Part shown: piece by piece, positions 16,277 through 25,007 of the stretch
Numbering within the stretch: the stretch's first letter is position 1
How the letters are laid out: each line of letters opens with the position of its first letter
Program-made: the position numbers and the translations under genes
Source of the DNA: Bacteroidales bacterium
GTDB lineage: Bacteria; Bacteroidota; Bacteroidia; Bacteroidales; UBA932
Assembly: GCA_023227835.1 (NCBI GenBank)
Contig: JALOCI010000009.1
Span: forward strand, 14,293-78,292
Reading direction: 5' to 3'
DNA: 64,000 nucleotides
The notes under the pieces: model-generated
Seen by the model: the letters and a program-made list of their open reading frames with translations, nothing else
Databases searched by the model: none
What the model was told of the DNA's origin: nothing

Positions 16277-17030
16277 TATTAAAAACGTATTGATTTTGAG
16301 AGGTATTCTAAAGTTGGTCAGACAACCGGCAGCCCCTTTGATGGGTTTTGGTATGAGTCTTTTCTTTCTTATTGTATATAACGCCGGTATCGGGGGAATC
16401 GGTAACATGGAAGTATTCGGGGCAGGTGGCTATCTGGCATTTATATTCCCCATCACTATCATCTCTCTTTCAATGGGCTCTTCAGCCGGGGCGGGGCAAA
16501 CACTGAATGACGACATGCAGTCCGGATACTTCCGAAGGTTGTACCTCAGCCCCGCCCCCCGCTGGATGCTTGTAATTTCACCTATGCTTGCCGACACACT
16601 CTCGTCAATCCTTTTCAGCGGAATTCTCCTGGTTATAGGGGCTATTTTCGGACTACCCTTCCGCTTCGGTATCATCTCAATATCAGGAATATTACTAATA
16701 TCCGCTCTCTGGTCTGTCACACTTTGCGGATTGTCGGCCGGAGTGATGCTAAGATCCGGAAAGCACCAGAACGTCTCTTTGGTTACTAATACAGTATTCA
16801 TTCTCCTTTTTCTTAGCACTACATTTTTACCCCGAGAACTTATCACTTCCAAATGGTTGCTTTTTGTATCCATGGGAAACCCTGTCACATATATTCTTGA
16901 GGCCTGCAGGTATCTGTTGGGAGGAACTTCTTCACTAAATTATTTTATTATCAGTTTTGTAATCCTTTTATTATCTTCATCTCTCTCAATTGCTTTTGCA
17001 TTGGGAAGTGTTAAAAAAATCAAACTCTGA
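16269..17030 (+). CDS. ABC-2 type permease, DrrB-like
   Basis: A 253-residue integral membrane protein with six predicted hydrophobic segments (starting PLMGFGMSLFFLIVYNAGIG) and the ABC-2 features FPITIISLSMGSSAGAGQTLND and GNPVTYILEACRYLLGG near the C-terminus. It forms the channel partner of the upstream ATPase. Start ATG 16269 lies within the ATPase gene and the stop lies 3 bases before the UvrA-like gene, so all three are tightly coupled. Confidence 0.88.
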   Translation: MNNIKNVLILRGILKLVRQPAAPLMGFGMSLFFLIVYNAGIGGIGNMEVFGAGGYLAFIFPITIISLSMGSSAGAGQTLNDDMQSGYFRRLYLSPAPRWMLVISPMLADTLSSILFSGILLVIGAIFGLPFRFGIISISGILLISALWSVTLCGLSAGVMLRSGKHQNVSLVTNTVFILLFLSTTFLPRELITSKWLLFVSMGNPVTYILEACRYLLGGTSSLNYFIISFVILLLSSSLSIAFALGSVKKIKL

Positions 17031-17033
17031 GAA

Positions 17034-19292
17034 ATGAGACAAGAGAACATTTTAATCCAAAACGCACATACTAACAATCTCAAGAACATCGACCTTGAGA
17101 TACCCAAACACAAACTTGTAGTATTTACCGGTGTCTCAGGCTCAGGGAAATCCTCGCTCTTGTTTGACACAATATACACAGAGGCTCAAAGACAACTTAT
17201 AGAGACATTCTCAACCTTTGCCCGAACCAGAATGCCAAAACTTTCAAGGCCGGACGTGGATGAGATTCAGAATCTTTCAACGGCTATAATAATAGACCAG
17301 AAAAAGATGGGCAACAATCTGAGAAGTACGGTTGGAACCGCAACGGAGATAAACACATACCTCCGCTTGCTCTACTCGAGAATTGCCAAACCATTTATCG
17401 GCCCCTCTTTTTATTTTTCGTTCAACCATCCGGAGGGCATGTGTACTCACTGCCACGGCCTGGGTAAGGAGATAACCCTGGATATTGACCTTTTTCTTGA
17501 TAAGGAAAAATCTTTGCGGGAAGGGGCAATAACACACCCCCATTATAAAATCGGAGGCTTTTTGTGGAAAGAGCTTATAAGCCTGGAAATCGTAAACAAT
17601 GATAAACCATTGAAAGAGTTTTCCGAAAAGGAGCTTAATCTCTTGTTGTATACTGAACCTTTTGAAATAGACAAGAAAAAGAGAGGGTTAACATACACCA
17701 AATACTATGAGGGAATTGCGCGAAAACTGGAAAAGGCTGTTACAGGAAGAGCCGATGATGAGTCTGATGAAAATGAGAAAAACGCTTATACAAAATATTT
17801 TGTCTACAAGACATGTAGCGTCTGCGGCGGTTCCAGACTAAACGAAAGGGCACGGTCCGTAAAGATCAAGGGGCACTCTATTAATCAACTATGCGAAATG
17901 GAATTGATCGACCTTATCTCTTTTCTCGCCGGCATAGATGATGAAATATCCCGGCCTGTTTTACGTAAAGCACGTTTTCTGCTTGAACAGCTTATTGAAA
18001 TAGGTGTGGGATACCTGTCACTTGACCGTGCTGTCAGCACCCTTTCGGGAGGCGAATCCCAGAGAGTAAAGATGGCCAGACAGCTGGACTGCAACCTTAC
18101 CGATATGCTGTATGTCCTGGACGAACCGTCAATTGGACTGCATCCTAGAGATACCGGGAGGTTGCTCACTATTCTTTCACGTCTGAAAGAGAGGGGAAAC
18201 AGTGTCTTTGTGGTAGAGCATGATCCGGAAATAATAAAAGCCGCCGAGTGGATTGTAGATATAGGGCCTCTGGCCGGAAAGAACGGAGGAGAGATAGTAT
18301 ACAGCGGCTTTCCTCAAGGCATATCTTCGACAGAGAGTATTACCGGGAAGTATCTTTATACATCAGTAAAGAGTGCTTATAAAAGAAAAGAGTACTCTGA
18401 TTTTTTCGAAATTAAAAATGCCACCGCTAACAATCTGAAAAATGTTAATACACGTATACCCAAAGGTGTGCTGACCTGTATTACAGGAGTTGCCGGAAGC
18501 GGAAAAAGCAGTCTGATACATGAATGTTTCGTCAAAGAGCATCCAGAATCGGTTGTAATTGACCAATCGGCAATCGGAAAGTCTTCCAGAGCAAATGTTG
18601 CAACATATATCGGTGTTTTTGACCTTATCAGGAAAGAGTTTGCAAAAGCCACTCAAACAGAGGCATCACTTTTCAGCTTCAACTCAAAGGGTGCCTGTCT
18701 GAAATGTAACGGTCAGGGCTCACTCACATTTGAACTCCATTTTCTTGACTCAGTGAAGACAATCTGCGATGAGTGTGAAGGAAAAAGATACCACAAAGAG
18801 GTGCTTGATCTAAGGTTTCAATCAAAAAACATTGCCGAGGTTCTTGATATGACAGTAAATCAGGCTTTGGAATTCTTCAAAAACGATAAAATCAGGAAGC
18901 AGATAGATCTCCTACGTGAAGTAGGGCTTGGTTACCTCAAGCTCGGACAATCATTAAGCACCTTATCGGGAGGAGAGTCTCAAAGACTGAAAATAGCAAC
19001 CGAACTCAAAAACGAAAGCAATATTTATATCATGGACGAACCTACGACAGGACTCCACATGTCTGATATAGAGAATTTCAGAAGAATTATCAACGCTTTG
19101 GTAGATAAAAACAACACAGTTATAATTATTGAGCACAATCCGGATATCATAAAGCACGCCGATTGGATAATCGATATGGGACCGGAGGGTGGTAAAGCGG
19201 GAGGAGAGATTATCTTTGAAGGGACACCTGAAAATCTTATAAATTGCAGAAATTCATACACAGGAAAATTTCTTAGATCAATTATTCAATAA
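17034..19292 (+). CDS. UvrA-like ABC ATPase (DrrC-like)
   Basis: The 752-residue protein has two ABC ATPase units as in UvrA: Walker A GVSGSGKSSL near residue 33 and GVAGSGKSSL near 484, signatures LSGGESQRVK and LSGGESQRLK, and Walker B VLDEPSIGLHP and IMDEPTTGLH. Zinc-binding CxxC pairs are present (CTHCHG with CSVCGG; CLKCNG with CDECEG). UvrA proper has about 940 residues; the shorter length suggests that the UvrB-binding/insertion region is lost, as in UvrA2 and DrrC. DrrC protects DNA against daunorubicin by an ATP-dependent, repair-independent route. Its place right after an export ATPase-permease pair supports a role in protection against a DNA-binding compound; the repair UvrA should be elsewhere. 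Confidence 0.88.
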   Translation: MRQENILIQNAHTNNLKNIDLEIPKHKLVVFTGVSGSGKSSLLFDTIYTEAQRQLIETFSTFARTRMPKLSRPDVDEIQNLSTAIIIDQKKMGNNLRSTVGTATEINTYLRLLYSRIAKPFIGPSFYFSFNHPEGMCTHCHGLGKEITLDIDLFLDKEKSLREGAITHPHYKIGGFLWKELISLEIVNNDKPLKEFSEKELNLLLYTEPFEIDKKKRGLTYTKYYEGIARKLEKAVTGRADDESDENEKNAYTKYFVYKTCSVCGGSRLNERARSVKIKGHSINQLCEMELIDLISFLAGIDDEISRPVLRKARFLLEQLIEIGVGYLSLDRAVSTLSGGESQRVKMARQLDCNLTDMLYVLDEPSIGLHPRDTGRLLTILSRLKERGNSVFVVEHDPEIIKAAEWIVDIGPLAGKNGGEIVYSGFPQGISSTESITGKYLYTSVKSAYKRKEYSDFFEIKNATANNLKNVNTRIPKGVLTCITGVAGSGKSSLIHECFVKEHPESVVIDQSAIGKSSRANVATYIGVFDLIRKEFAKATQTEASLFSFNSKGACLKCNGQGSLTFELHFLDSVKTICDECEGKRYHKEVLDLRFQSKNIAEVLDMTVNQALEFFKNDKIRKQIDLLREVGLGYLKLGQSLSTLSGGESQRLKIATELKNESNIYIMDEPTTGLHMSDIENFRRIINALVDKNNTVIIIEHNPDIIKHADWIIDMGPEGGKAGGEIIFEGTPENLINCRNSYTGKFLRSIIQ

Positions 19293-19298
19293 TATTAT

Positions 19299-19430
19299 TA
19301 CTTTTGCCGCATAAATCAATTTATGCTTAAATCATTACATAGTTCCGTGTTGGACATTGCATAAAGAGAGCCACACCATCATAAGGCTCTTATAAAACCT
19401 CACTTATCGGTGAGGGCTATTCTTCTTTTT
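19299..19430 (+). ncRNA. Candidate structured leader or small RNA before the methyltransferase gene
   Basis: A -7-like TACTTTTG lies at 19299-19306. Downstream, three helices can form: TTTATGC (19320-19326) with GCATAAA (19359-19365); GAGCC (19368-19372) with GGCTC (19385-19389); and CCTCAC (19398-19403) with GTGAGG (19410-19415), the last followed by a T-rich run to 19430 like a terminator. It matches no riboswitch I recognise. It could be an attenuator for the next gene, a free small RNA, or chance pairing in AT-rich DNA. Confidence 0.35.
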
Positions 19431-19485
19431 AAATATTTATACATTCCGGACAAACCGGATGGATAACATCATTCAAACCAATACA

Positions 19486-20274
19486 ATGGAAACAAATAAA
19501 TCAAATAATAACGAATGCATTACCCCGATTTTAGATTTCAATCTAATAACCGACTTCTTCAAACAGATTGACAGACAAGGACCCGGAGCCTTAGAAATGA
19601 CAATTAAGGCTCTGGAATTTGTCGGGCCAATGGATGAAAATACAAAAATAGCCGATATCGGCTGCGGAACCGGAGGCCAGACCCAAACACTTGCGGAAAA
19701 TACAAAGTCTTCAATAAAAGCCGTGGACCTTATTCCTCAGATGATTGAAAAACTGAGAGATAGAATCTGGGAATATAGTCTGGGTAAAAAAATTGAGGGC
19801 ATAGTTGCTTCAATGGACAACCTTCCGTTCCGCGATGAGGAGTTTGACCTGATCTGGGCAGAGGGTTCCATTTATCATATCGGCTTTGAAAGAGGTATAA
19901 ATGAATGGAAAAGATTTCTTAAACCCGGAGGCTTTCTGGCTGTGTCCGAAGTTACCTGGTTAAGGAAGAATCCTCCGGAAGCCATTAAAAAATATTGGAC
20001 TGATGCATACCCGGAAATTGATTTCACCTCAGCAAAAGTCAAACAAATGGAAAAGGCCGGTTATGAACCGATAGCAACCTTTGCCCTACCTGAATACTGC
20101 TGGATGGAAAACTTCTACAAACCTATGATTCCACTGTTTGACAAGTTCCTTGAGCAGCAGAAATACAGCGCCTCCGCAAAAGAATTCGTGAAAGAGATGA
20201 AGGAGGAGATATCATATTTCCAACAATACAAAGAGTTTTACAGCTATACATTCTTTATCGGGAGGAAATATTGA
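19486..20274 (+). CDS. Class I SAM-dependent methyltransferase
   Basis: A 262-residue protein from ATG 19486 (ATG 19459, nine codons upstream, is possible; family relatives start shortly before the conserved FNLITDFF). Motif I is IADIGCGTGGQT, motif II AVDLIPQMIE, then the active-site loop VASMDNLPFRDEEFDLIW and motif VI LKPGGFLAVSE. This is the arrangement of small-molecule or lipid methyltransferases in the UbiE/SmtA-like group. It overlaps nothing and ends 1 base before rsgA. The substrate is unknown; a terminator-like leader may control it. Confidence 0.85.
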   Translation: METNKSNNNECITPILDFNLITDFFKQIDRQGPGALEMTIKALEFVGPMDENTKIADIGCGTGGQTQTLAENTKSSIKAVDLIPQMIEKLRDRIWEYSLGKKIEGIVASMDNLPFRDEEFDLIWAEGSIYHIGFERGINEWKRFLKPGGFLAVSEVTWLRKNPPEAIKKYWTDAYPEIDFTSAKVKQMEKAGYEPIATFALPEYCWMENFYKPMIPLFDKFLEQQKYSASAKEFVKEMKEEISYFQQYKEFYSYTFFIGRKY

Positions 20275-20275
20275 T

Positions 20276-21295
20276 ATGGGATCAGAGTTTAAAACAGACG
20301 GTTTCGAGACAGGAAGGATAATTGCAGAACATAAGGAGCTGTATATTGTCAGAACCGACCTAGGTGAGATAGAGGCAGAAGTTACAGGCAACTTACGTTT
20401 TACGGCAAAAGGCAGGGAGGATTTCCCTGCCGTTGGCGACCTTGTTACCTTAAAAATATATGATAACTCTTTTGGTATAATTTACGAGATACATCCAAGG
20501 TCATCCTGTATTAAAAGGGAGTCAGTCGGAAAGCAAAGTGATATTCAGATAATCGGAGCCAATATAGATTATGCACTGCTTGTCCAGGCTGTTGACAGGG
20601 ATTTCAATCTTAACAGGTTGGAGCGCTATCTGACAATATGCAATGAATCACACGTTTCAGCAATTATTGTAATGACAAAGACGGATATTGTACCTGAAAA
20701 AATATCTGAAGATATACGTTTTAGAATATGCTCCCGTATAAGCGGAATACCTGTCATATTTATCAGCAATGAAACACGTAAGGGGTATTCTGAACTTTTA
20801 TCGCATATAAAACCGGGAAAAACGTATTGTCTTCTGGGTTCTTCCGGCGTCGGAAAATCAACATTGATAAACAATCTGACAGGAAAGGACCTTATGAAAA
20901 CGGGGGAGATCGGAACTCAGACTAACAAAGGAAAGCATACTACTTCACACAGGGAACTGATTTATCTTGAAAATGGAGCAGCACTTATTGATAATCCGGG
21001 GATGAGAGAAGTTGGAATAACAAACGCCTCTGCAGGAATGGAAGCCACGTTTGACACAATTTACCGCCTTGCAAAAGGCTGCCGTTTTAATGATTGCACC
21101 CATACGAATGAATCCGGATGCAGGATTCTCAATGCTCTTTCCAATGGTGAGCTTAGTGTTGAGTTGTATAATAATTATATGAAAATGGAAAAGGAGAGAA
21201 GTTTCTTTGAGCTGTCTGAACTAGAGAGGAGAAAAAGAGACAGATCATTCGGGATGATGGTAAAAAACTATAAAAAAGAGCATAGAAAGAAATAA
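20276..21295 (+). CDS. rsgA: Ribosome small subunit-dependent GTPase RsgA
   Basis: RsgA checks maturation of the 30S subunit and couples GTP hydrolysis to release of assembly factors. The 339-residue protein shows the circular permutation of this family: the G4-like motif TKTD (about 134) comes before G1 (GSSGVGKST, 188-196) and G3 (DNPGMRE). An N-terminal OB fold is at residues 10-75 and the C-terminal zinc motif reads CRFNDCTHTNESGC. The gene directly follows a methyltransferase on the same strand. The next element is the cobalamin riboswitch promoter. Confidence 0.95.
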   Translation: MGSEFKTDGFETGRIIAEHKELYIVRTDLGEIEAEVTGNLRFTAKGREDFPAVGDLVTLKIYDNSFGIIYEIHPRSSCIKRESVGKQSDIQIIGANIDYALLVQAVDRDFNLNRLERYLTICNESHVSAIIVMTKTDIVPEKISEDIRFRICSRISGIPVIFISNETRKGYSELLSHIKPGKTYCLLGSSGVGKSTLINNLTGKDLMKTGEIGTQTNKGKHTTSHRELIYLENGAALIDNPGMREVGITNASAGMEATFDTIYRLAKGCRFNDCTHTNESGCRILNALSNGELSVELYNNYMKMEKERSFFELSELERRKRDRSFGMMVKNYKKEHRKK

Positions 21296-21300
21296 ATACC

Positions 21301-21308
21301 TAATTTTG
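21301..21308 (+). promoter_or_regulatory. btuF: -7 promoter element of the cobalamin operon
   Basis: TAATTTTG is an exact TAnnTTTG match located 13 bases upstream of the riboswitch P1 stem, the expected position for a transcript starting at the aptamer. No convincing -33 element is visible. Confidence 0.55.
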
Positions 21309-21320
21309 TCGCGATAATTC

Positions 21321-21487
21321 TGCCGGTTTCCACAACAAGAAACATAAAGGAATTAAAAGGGAATCCTGTGAGATACAGGAGCTATCCCCGTAGCTGTAAG
21401 TCCGTATTTGTGACTGGCTCTCTTAAGCCACTGCCCTGTCGGGCGGGAAGGCAGCCAGGAAAGGACAAGCCAGAAGACCTGCCGGCA
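21321..21487 (+). ncRNA. Cobalamin (B12) riboswitch
   Basis: The region carries the conserved cobalamin aptamer pieces in order: AAGGGAATCCTGTGAGATAC, the B12 box-like core GCTATCCCCGTAGCTGTAAG, AGCCACTG, GGGAAGGC and GCCAGAAGACCTGCC. TGCCGG (21321-21326) can pair with CCGGCA (21482-21487) to close the P1 helix. Adenosyl- or aquocobalamin binding would repress the operon behind it. About 98 bases of expression platform, including CTTTCGGGTGAAAG, precede btuF. Confidence 0.93.
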
Positions 21488-21585
21488 AATAGTATTCGTA
21501 GCTTTCGGGTGAAAGGCAAGATATATAGAGTCTTCGAACCTTATATGTTTAGCCCCCCGAAAGTTGACAAAATAAAGGTTGTGTT

Positions 21586-22404
21586 ATGCATTATTTCAGG
21601 AAATGTGCTCTTTTGGTTATCTTGCTGTGTCTGACTATATTCGGTTATTCTCAGGCGGCTAAGAGAATAGTTTCTCTCGCCCCATCCGTCACCAATATGA
21701 TTTATCTGATGGAGGCTCAGGAAAAGCTTGTAGGGTGCACAAATTACTGTCTTGAGGGTGTTAAGGACAAAAAGAGCATTGTTGCATCGGCAATAGAGGT
21801 CAATGTGGAAAAGGTCCTGCTTCTGAAGCCTGATGTTGTATTTGCTACAAGTCTGACAAAACCTTCTGTAAAAGACGCAATAAAAAACCTCGGAATTAAA
21901 GTGTTTGCTTTTAAAAGTGCCACATCTTACGATGAGATATGCGAACAATTTATCCTAATCGGCAAATATGCCGGAAAGGAACCTCTTGCGAGAAAAATTG
22001 TTGAGTCACAGAAAAAACGGCTGGATAGTTTAGAAGCTTTAATCCCTAAAGGAAAAAGACCTAAAATATTTTTTGAGATAGGTGCTAAGCCTCTCTTTAC
22101 GGCAGTTCCAAATACATTTATGAATGATTTCATAACAAAAGCCGGGGGAGTGAATATAGCAACGGATATAACTACCGGAACTATCACCAGAGAAAATGTA
22201 CTTCTTAAGAATCCGGATGCAATAGTTATAGTAACAATGGGAATTGTGGGAATTGAGGAGAAGGCTACCTGGGAAAAATACACGACTCTCTCTGCTACAA
22301 AAAACGGAAAGATTTTTACGGTTGATCCTTATAAATCGTGCGGACCGAATCCCGTCACATTTGTAGATGTTGTTGAAGAACTTATAACAAAGCTTTATAA
22401 ATGA
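21586..22404 (+). CDS. btuF: Cobalamin ABC transporter substrate-binding protein
   Basis: BtuF captures vitamin B12 in the periplasm and hands it to BtuCD. The 272-residue protein has a signal peptide (MHYFRKCALLVILLCLTIFGYS) and the two-lobe class III binding fold: RIVSLAPSVTNMIYLM, VEKVLLLKPDVVFA and PDAIVIV, ending FVDVVEELITKLYK. It follows a cobalamin riboswitch and its stop overlaps btuC by 4 bases (ATGA), which fixes the specificity better than the sequence alone. The binding protein is not obviously a lipoprotein: there is no Cys in the usual lipobox place. Confidence 0.92.
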   Translation: MHYFRKCALLVILLCLTIFGYSQAAKRIVSLAPSVTNMIYLMEAQEKLVGCTNYCLEGVKDKKSIVASAIEVNVEKVLLLKPDVVFATSLTKPSVKDAIKNLGIKVFAFKSATSYDEICEQFILIGKYAGKEPLARKIVESQKKRLDSLEALIPKGKRPKIFFEIGAKPLFTAVPNTFMNDFITKAGGVNIATDITTGTITRENVLLKNPDAIVIVTMGIVGIEEKATWEKYTTLSATKNGKIFTVDPYKSCGPNPVTFVDVVEELITKLYK

Positions 22405-23420
22405 GTTATTCCAGATATATTAAATGGGGACTTTGGCTCACTCTTTTTATCTTAGTTGTAATTGCAGCCGTTCTCTACTCTCTTTCAAGAGGTGAAATAG
22501 ACATACCTCTTTCAAAAATCGCAGGAATACTTATAGAGGGAAAAGGAAGCATTGAGTATACCGTTCTCAGTGAAATTCGTCTTCCCAGAATAATCCTCGG
22601 GCTTTCGGTAGGAGGGGCATTAAGTCTTGCCGGGGTCATTCTTCAGGGTATATACAGGAACCCGCTGGTTGAACCCTATACTTTGGGAATATCAGGTGGT
22701 GCCGCTTTAGGAGTGGCATTTGCCATAGTAGCCGGTCTCAGTTACACAATCGGTTCGGTTATATTACCTGCAGCCGGTTTTATCGGAGCGTTGGCAACTG
22801 TTGTGTCAGTATATATGCTGAGCGTAAGAAAAGGCAAAATTCACACTCAGAATATGCTTCTCATAGGTGTCATGATAAGTTTCATAGCCTCCTCCGCCAT
22901 GATGTTCCTAATGGCTACCACCACAAATGAAAACCTCCACAATATAGTATTTTGGGTCATGGGCTCCCTTGACGAAGCCAATGAAAACCTTATAAGAATT
23001 GCCGCCATCATTTCAGTATGCGGGCTTTTAGTCTCATATCTCTTTATTCACACGCTAAATGCACTGCGTTTGGGAGAAGAAAAGGCAAGACATTTGGGAA
23101 TAAACACGGATATATCTATAAAGCTGCTGTTTATTATAGCCTCCATGCTCACCGGAATGTGTGTATCAGTGGCAGGAGTAATAGGATTCGTAGGACTGAT
23201 AATTCCACAATTCATAAGGATTATTGTCGGTTCTGACTTCAGGATACTCCTTATAAGCTCATTCCTTACAGGTGGCGGGTTCATTGTATTCTGCGATACT
23301 CTGGCCAGAACTTTAATAGCACCCAACGAACTACCTATTGGTGTTATTACAGGCGTAATAGGCGGAATCTCTTTCATTTTTATACTTATCAACCTTGGAA
23401 AACGATCCAAATTAATCTAA
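22401..23420 (+). CDS. btuC: Cobalamin ABC transporter permease
   Basis: A FecCD-family inner membrane permease of 339 residues with about ten hydrophobic segments. Family motifs seen are RLPRIILGLSVGGALSLAG, GIYRNPLVEPYTLGISGGAA near the first third, and the coupling region GFVGLIIPQFIRIIVGSD. BtuC dimers form the B12 channel between BtuF and the BtuD ATPases. Translationally coupled to btuF by an ATGA overlap. A firm call within the FecCD group; cobalamin specificity rests on the riboswitch. Confidence 0.92.
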   Translation: MSYSRYIKWGLWLTLFILVVIAAVLYSLSRGEIDIPLSKIAGILIEGKGSIEYTVLSEIRLPRIILGLSVGGALSLAGVILQGIYRNPLVEPYTLGISGGAALGVAFAIVAGLSYTIGSVILPAAGFIGALATVVSVYMLSVRKGKIHTQNMLLIGVMISFIASSAMMFLMATTTNENLHNIVFWVMGSLDEANENLIRIAAIISVCGLLVSYLFIHTLNALRLGEEKARHLGINTDISIKLLFIIASMLTGMCVSVAGVIGFVGLIIPQFIRIIVGSDFRILLISSFLTGGGFIVFCDTLARTLIAPNELPIGVITGVIGGISFIFILINLGKRSKLI

Positions 23421-23426
23421 AAAGCA

Positions 23427-24236
23427 ATGAAATTCTTAGAAATAGAAAATATGTCATGCGGATATGAGAAAAAATTTCTCGTATCAGACATTGACATCTC
23501 TATATCAAAAGGAAGCTTTGTGGGAATAATCGGGCCTAATGGCTCCGGAAAGACAACGCTTTTCAAGGGAATCTCTGGAGATCTAAAGCTAAAAAGCGGG
23601 AAAATCTCTCTAGGCAACAAGAACCTTAAACTATTCTCTCATAAAGAGAGAGCCAGAAACCTTGCGGTAGTCACTCAGGATATTGAAAGTCCTGACATTA
23701 CTGTTGAGGATTATGTGTTGATGGGACGACTACCCTACCATACAGGATTTCAGTTTTTTGAAAACGAAGAGGACCTGGAGATAGCTGAGAAATATATGAA
23801 GTTGACCGCAGTCACTAATATGAGAGATAAGTTTCTTTCACAGCTCAGCGGGGGAGAGAGACAGATGGTGGCGATTACAAAGGCTCTGGTACAGGAACCG
23901 GAGTTACTGCTTCTTGACGAACCCACTTCACACCTGGATATTGCGCTTCAGATTCAGATACTTAATCTCGTTCAACAACTAAATGATGAGTTAGGACTAA
24001 CAGTCATGATGATAATCCATGATTTGAATCTTGCGGGAGAGTACTGTGACGAGCTTATTCTCATGAACAAGGGAAAAATTAAAGAAAAGGGCTTACCCGA
24101 ATATGTCCTGACATATAGTAACATTGAAGAGGTATACGGAACGGTTGTCTTTACCCAGCCAAACCCTCTGTCAGGAAGACCGGCCATATTCCTTGTCTCA
24201 AAAAGAATTCTGAACAGCATCAGCAAAGAGAGGTAA
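23427..24236 (+). CDS. btuD: Cobalamin ABC transporter ATPase
   Basis: A 269-residue FepC/BtuD-type ATPase. Walker A is GPNGSGKTT, the signature LSGGERQMV and Walker B LLLLDEPTSHLDI, with the switch His in IIHDLNLA. It powers the BtuC permease. It starts 6 bases after btuC and ends 3 bases before cobS, within the same operon. Confidence 0.93.
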   Translation: MKFLEIENMSCGYEKKFLVSDIDISISKGSFVGIIGPNGSGKTTLFKGISGDLKLKSGKISLGNKNLKLFSHKERARNLAVVTQDIESPDITVEDYVLMGRLPYHTGFQFFENEEDLEIAEKYMKLTAVTNMRDKFLSQLSGGERQMVAITKALVQEPELLLLDEPTSHLDIALQIQILNLVQQLNDELGLTVMMIIHDLNLAGEYCDELILMNKGKIKEKGLPEYVLTYSNIEEVYGTVVFTQPNPLSGRPAIFLVSKRILNSISKER

Positions 24237-24239
24237 AGT

Positions 24240-25007
24240 ATGCTAAAAAGAGAGCTGGATATATTCTTTGCAACCCTTATGTTCTATACGCGCATTCCGG
24301 TACCGTACAGGACAGGCCATTCAGATGAAATCCTCAATAAAACGACAAGATACTTCACTCTTGTTGGTATTATTGTGGGGGCAATAGGAGGTTTGACTTT
24401 CTGGTCACTCAATCATATCCTGCCGGAAAATTTAGCTGTAGTTTTAAGTATGGTTGCAACAATATTCGTTACGGGAGCTTTTCACGAAGACGGGTTTGCA
24501 GATACATGCGACGGTTTCGGTGGAGGCTACACAAAAGAAAAAGTGCTGGAAATCATGAAAGACAGCAGAATCGGGACATATGGAACTGTAGGCCTTCTTT
24601 TGATACTGTTGACAAAATTTTACTGCTTGTCTTCCTCTCCGGTATATTTGATTCCAGCAATTTTGATCAGCGGGCACTCTTTCAGCCGTTTTTGCTCTGT
24701 ATGCATGATATATCTGCAATCATATGTCCGCCCTGCGGACCAAAGCAAATCAAAACCTATAGGGCATAGAGCTTCGGGCGTTTCTTTAGTAATTGCCGCA
24801 TTTTTCGGCATTACACCTCTTTTGTTGCTTCCATATAAATCATTGCTCTTTATCGTAAGTCTTTGCATGATTGTCTTCGTCTCTTTCTCTTCTTATACAA
24901 AACGCCGGATAGGAGGATATACGGGAGATGTACTAGGTGCAACACAGCAATTATGTGAGGTGACTTTTTATCTGGGATTTCTCATTTATAATTATTTCAC
25001 TCCTTGA
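24240..25007 (+). CDS. cobS: Adenosylcobinamide-GDP ribazoletransferase
   Basis: CobS joins adenosylcobinamide-GDP with alpha-ribazole(-phosphate), the last assembly step of the nucleotide loop of B12. The 255-residue membrane protein has FFATLMFYTRIPVP at the N-terminus, then the diagnostic HEDGFADTCDGFGGG and KDSRIGTYG motifs, and several transmembrane segments. Its TGA overlaps the TTG start of cobC. The gene supports salvage or completion of imported corrinoids. Confidence 0.95.
   Translation: MLKRELDIFFATLMFYTRIPVPYRTGHSDEILNKTTRYFTLVGIIVGAIGGLTFWSLNHILPENLAVVLSMVATIFVTGAFHEDGFADTCDGFGGGYTKEKVLEIMKDSRIGTYGTVGLLLILLTKFYCLSSSPVYLIPAILISGHSFSRFCSVCMIYLQSYVRPADQSKSKPIGHRASGVSLVIAAFFGITPLLLLPYKSLLFIVSLCMIVFVSFSSYTKRRIGGYTGDVLGATQQLCEVTFYLGFLIYNYFTP

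Noticed and set aside
16430..16888. 152-codon open frame antisense to the ABC-2 permease
   Set aside because: Complementary shadow of a well-supported membrane protein; no start context or protein-family signal.
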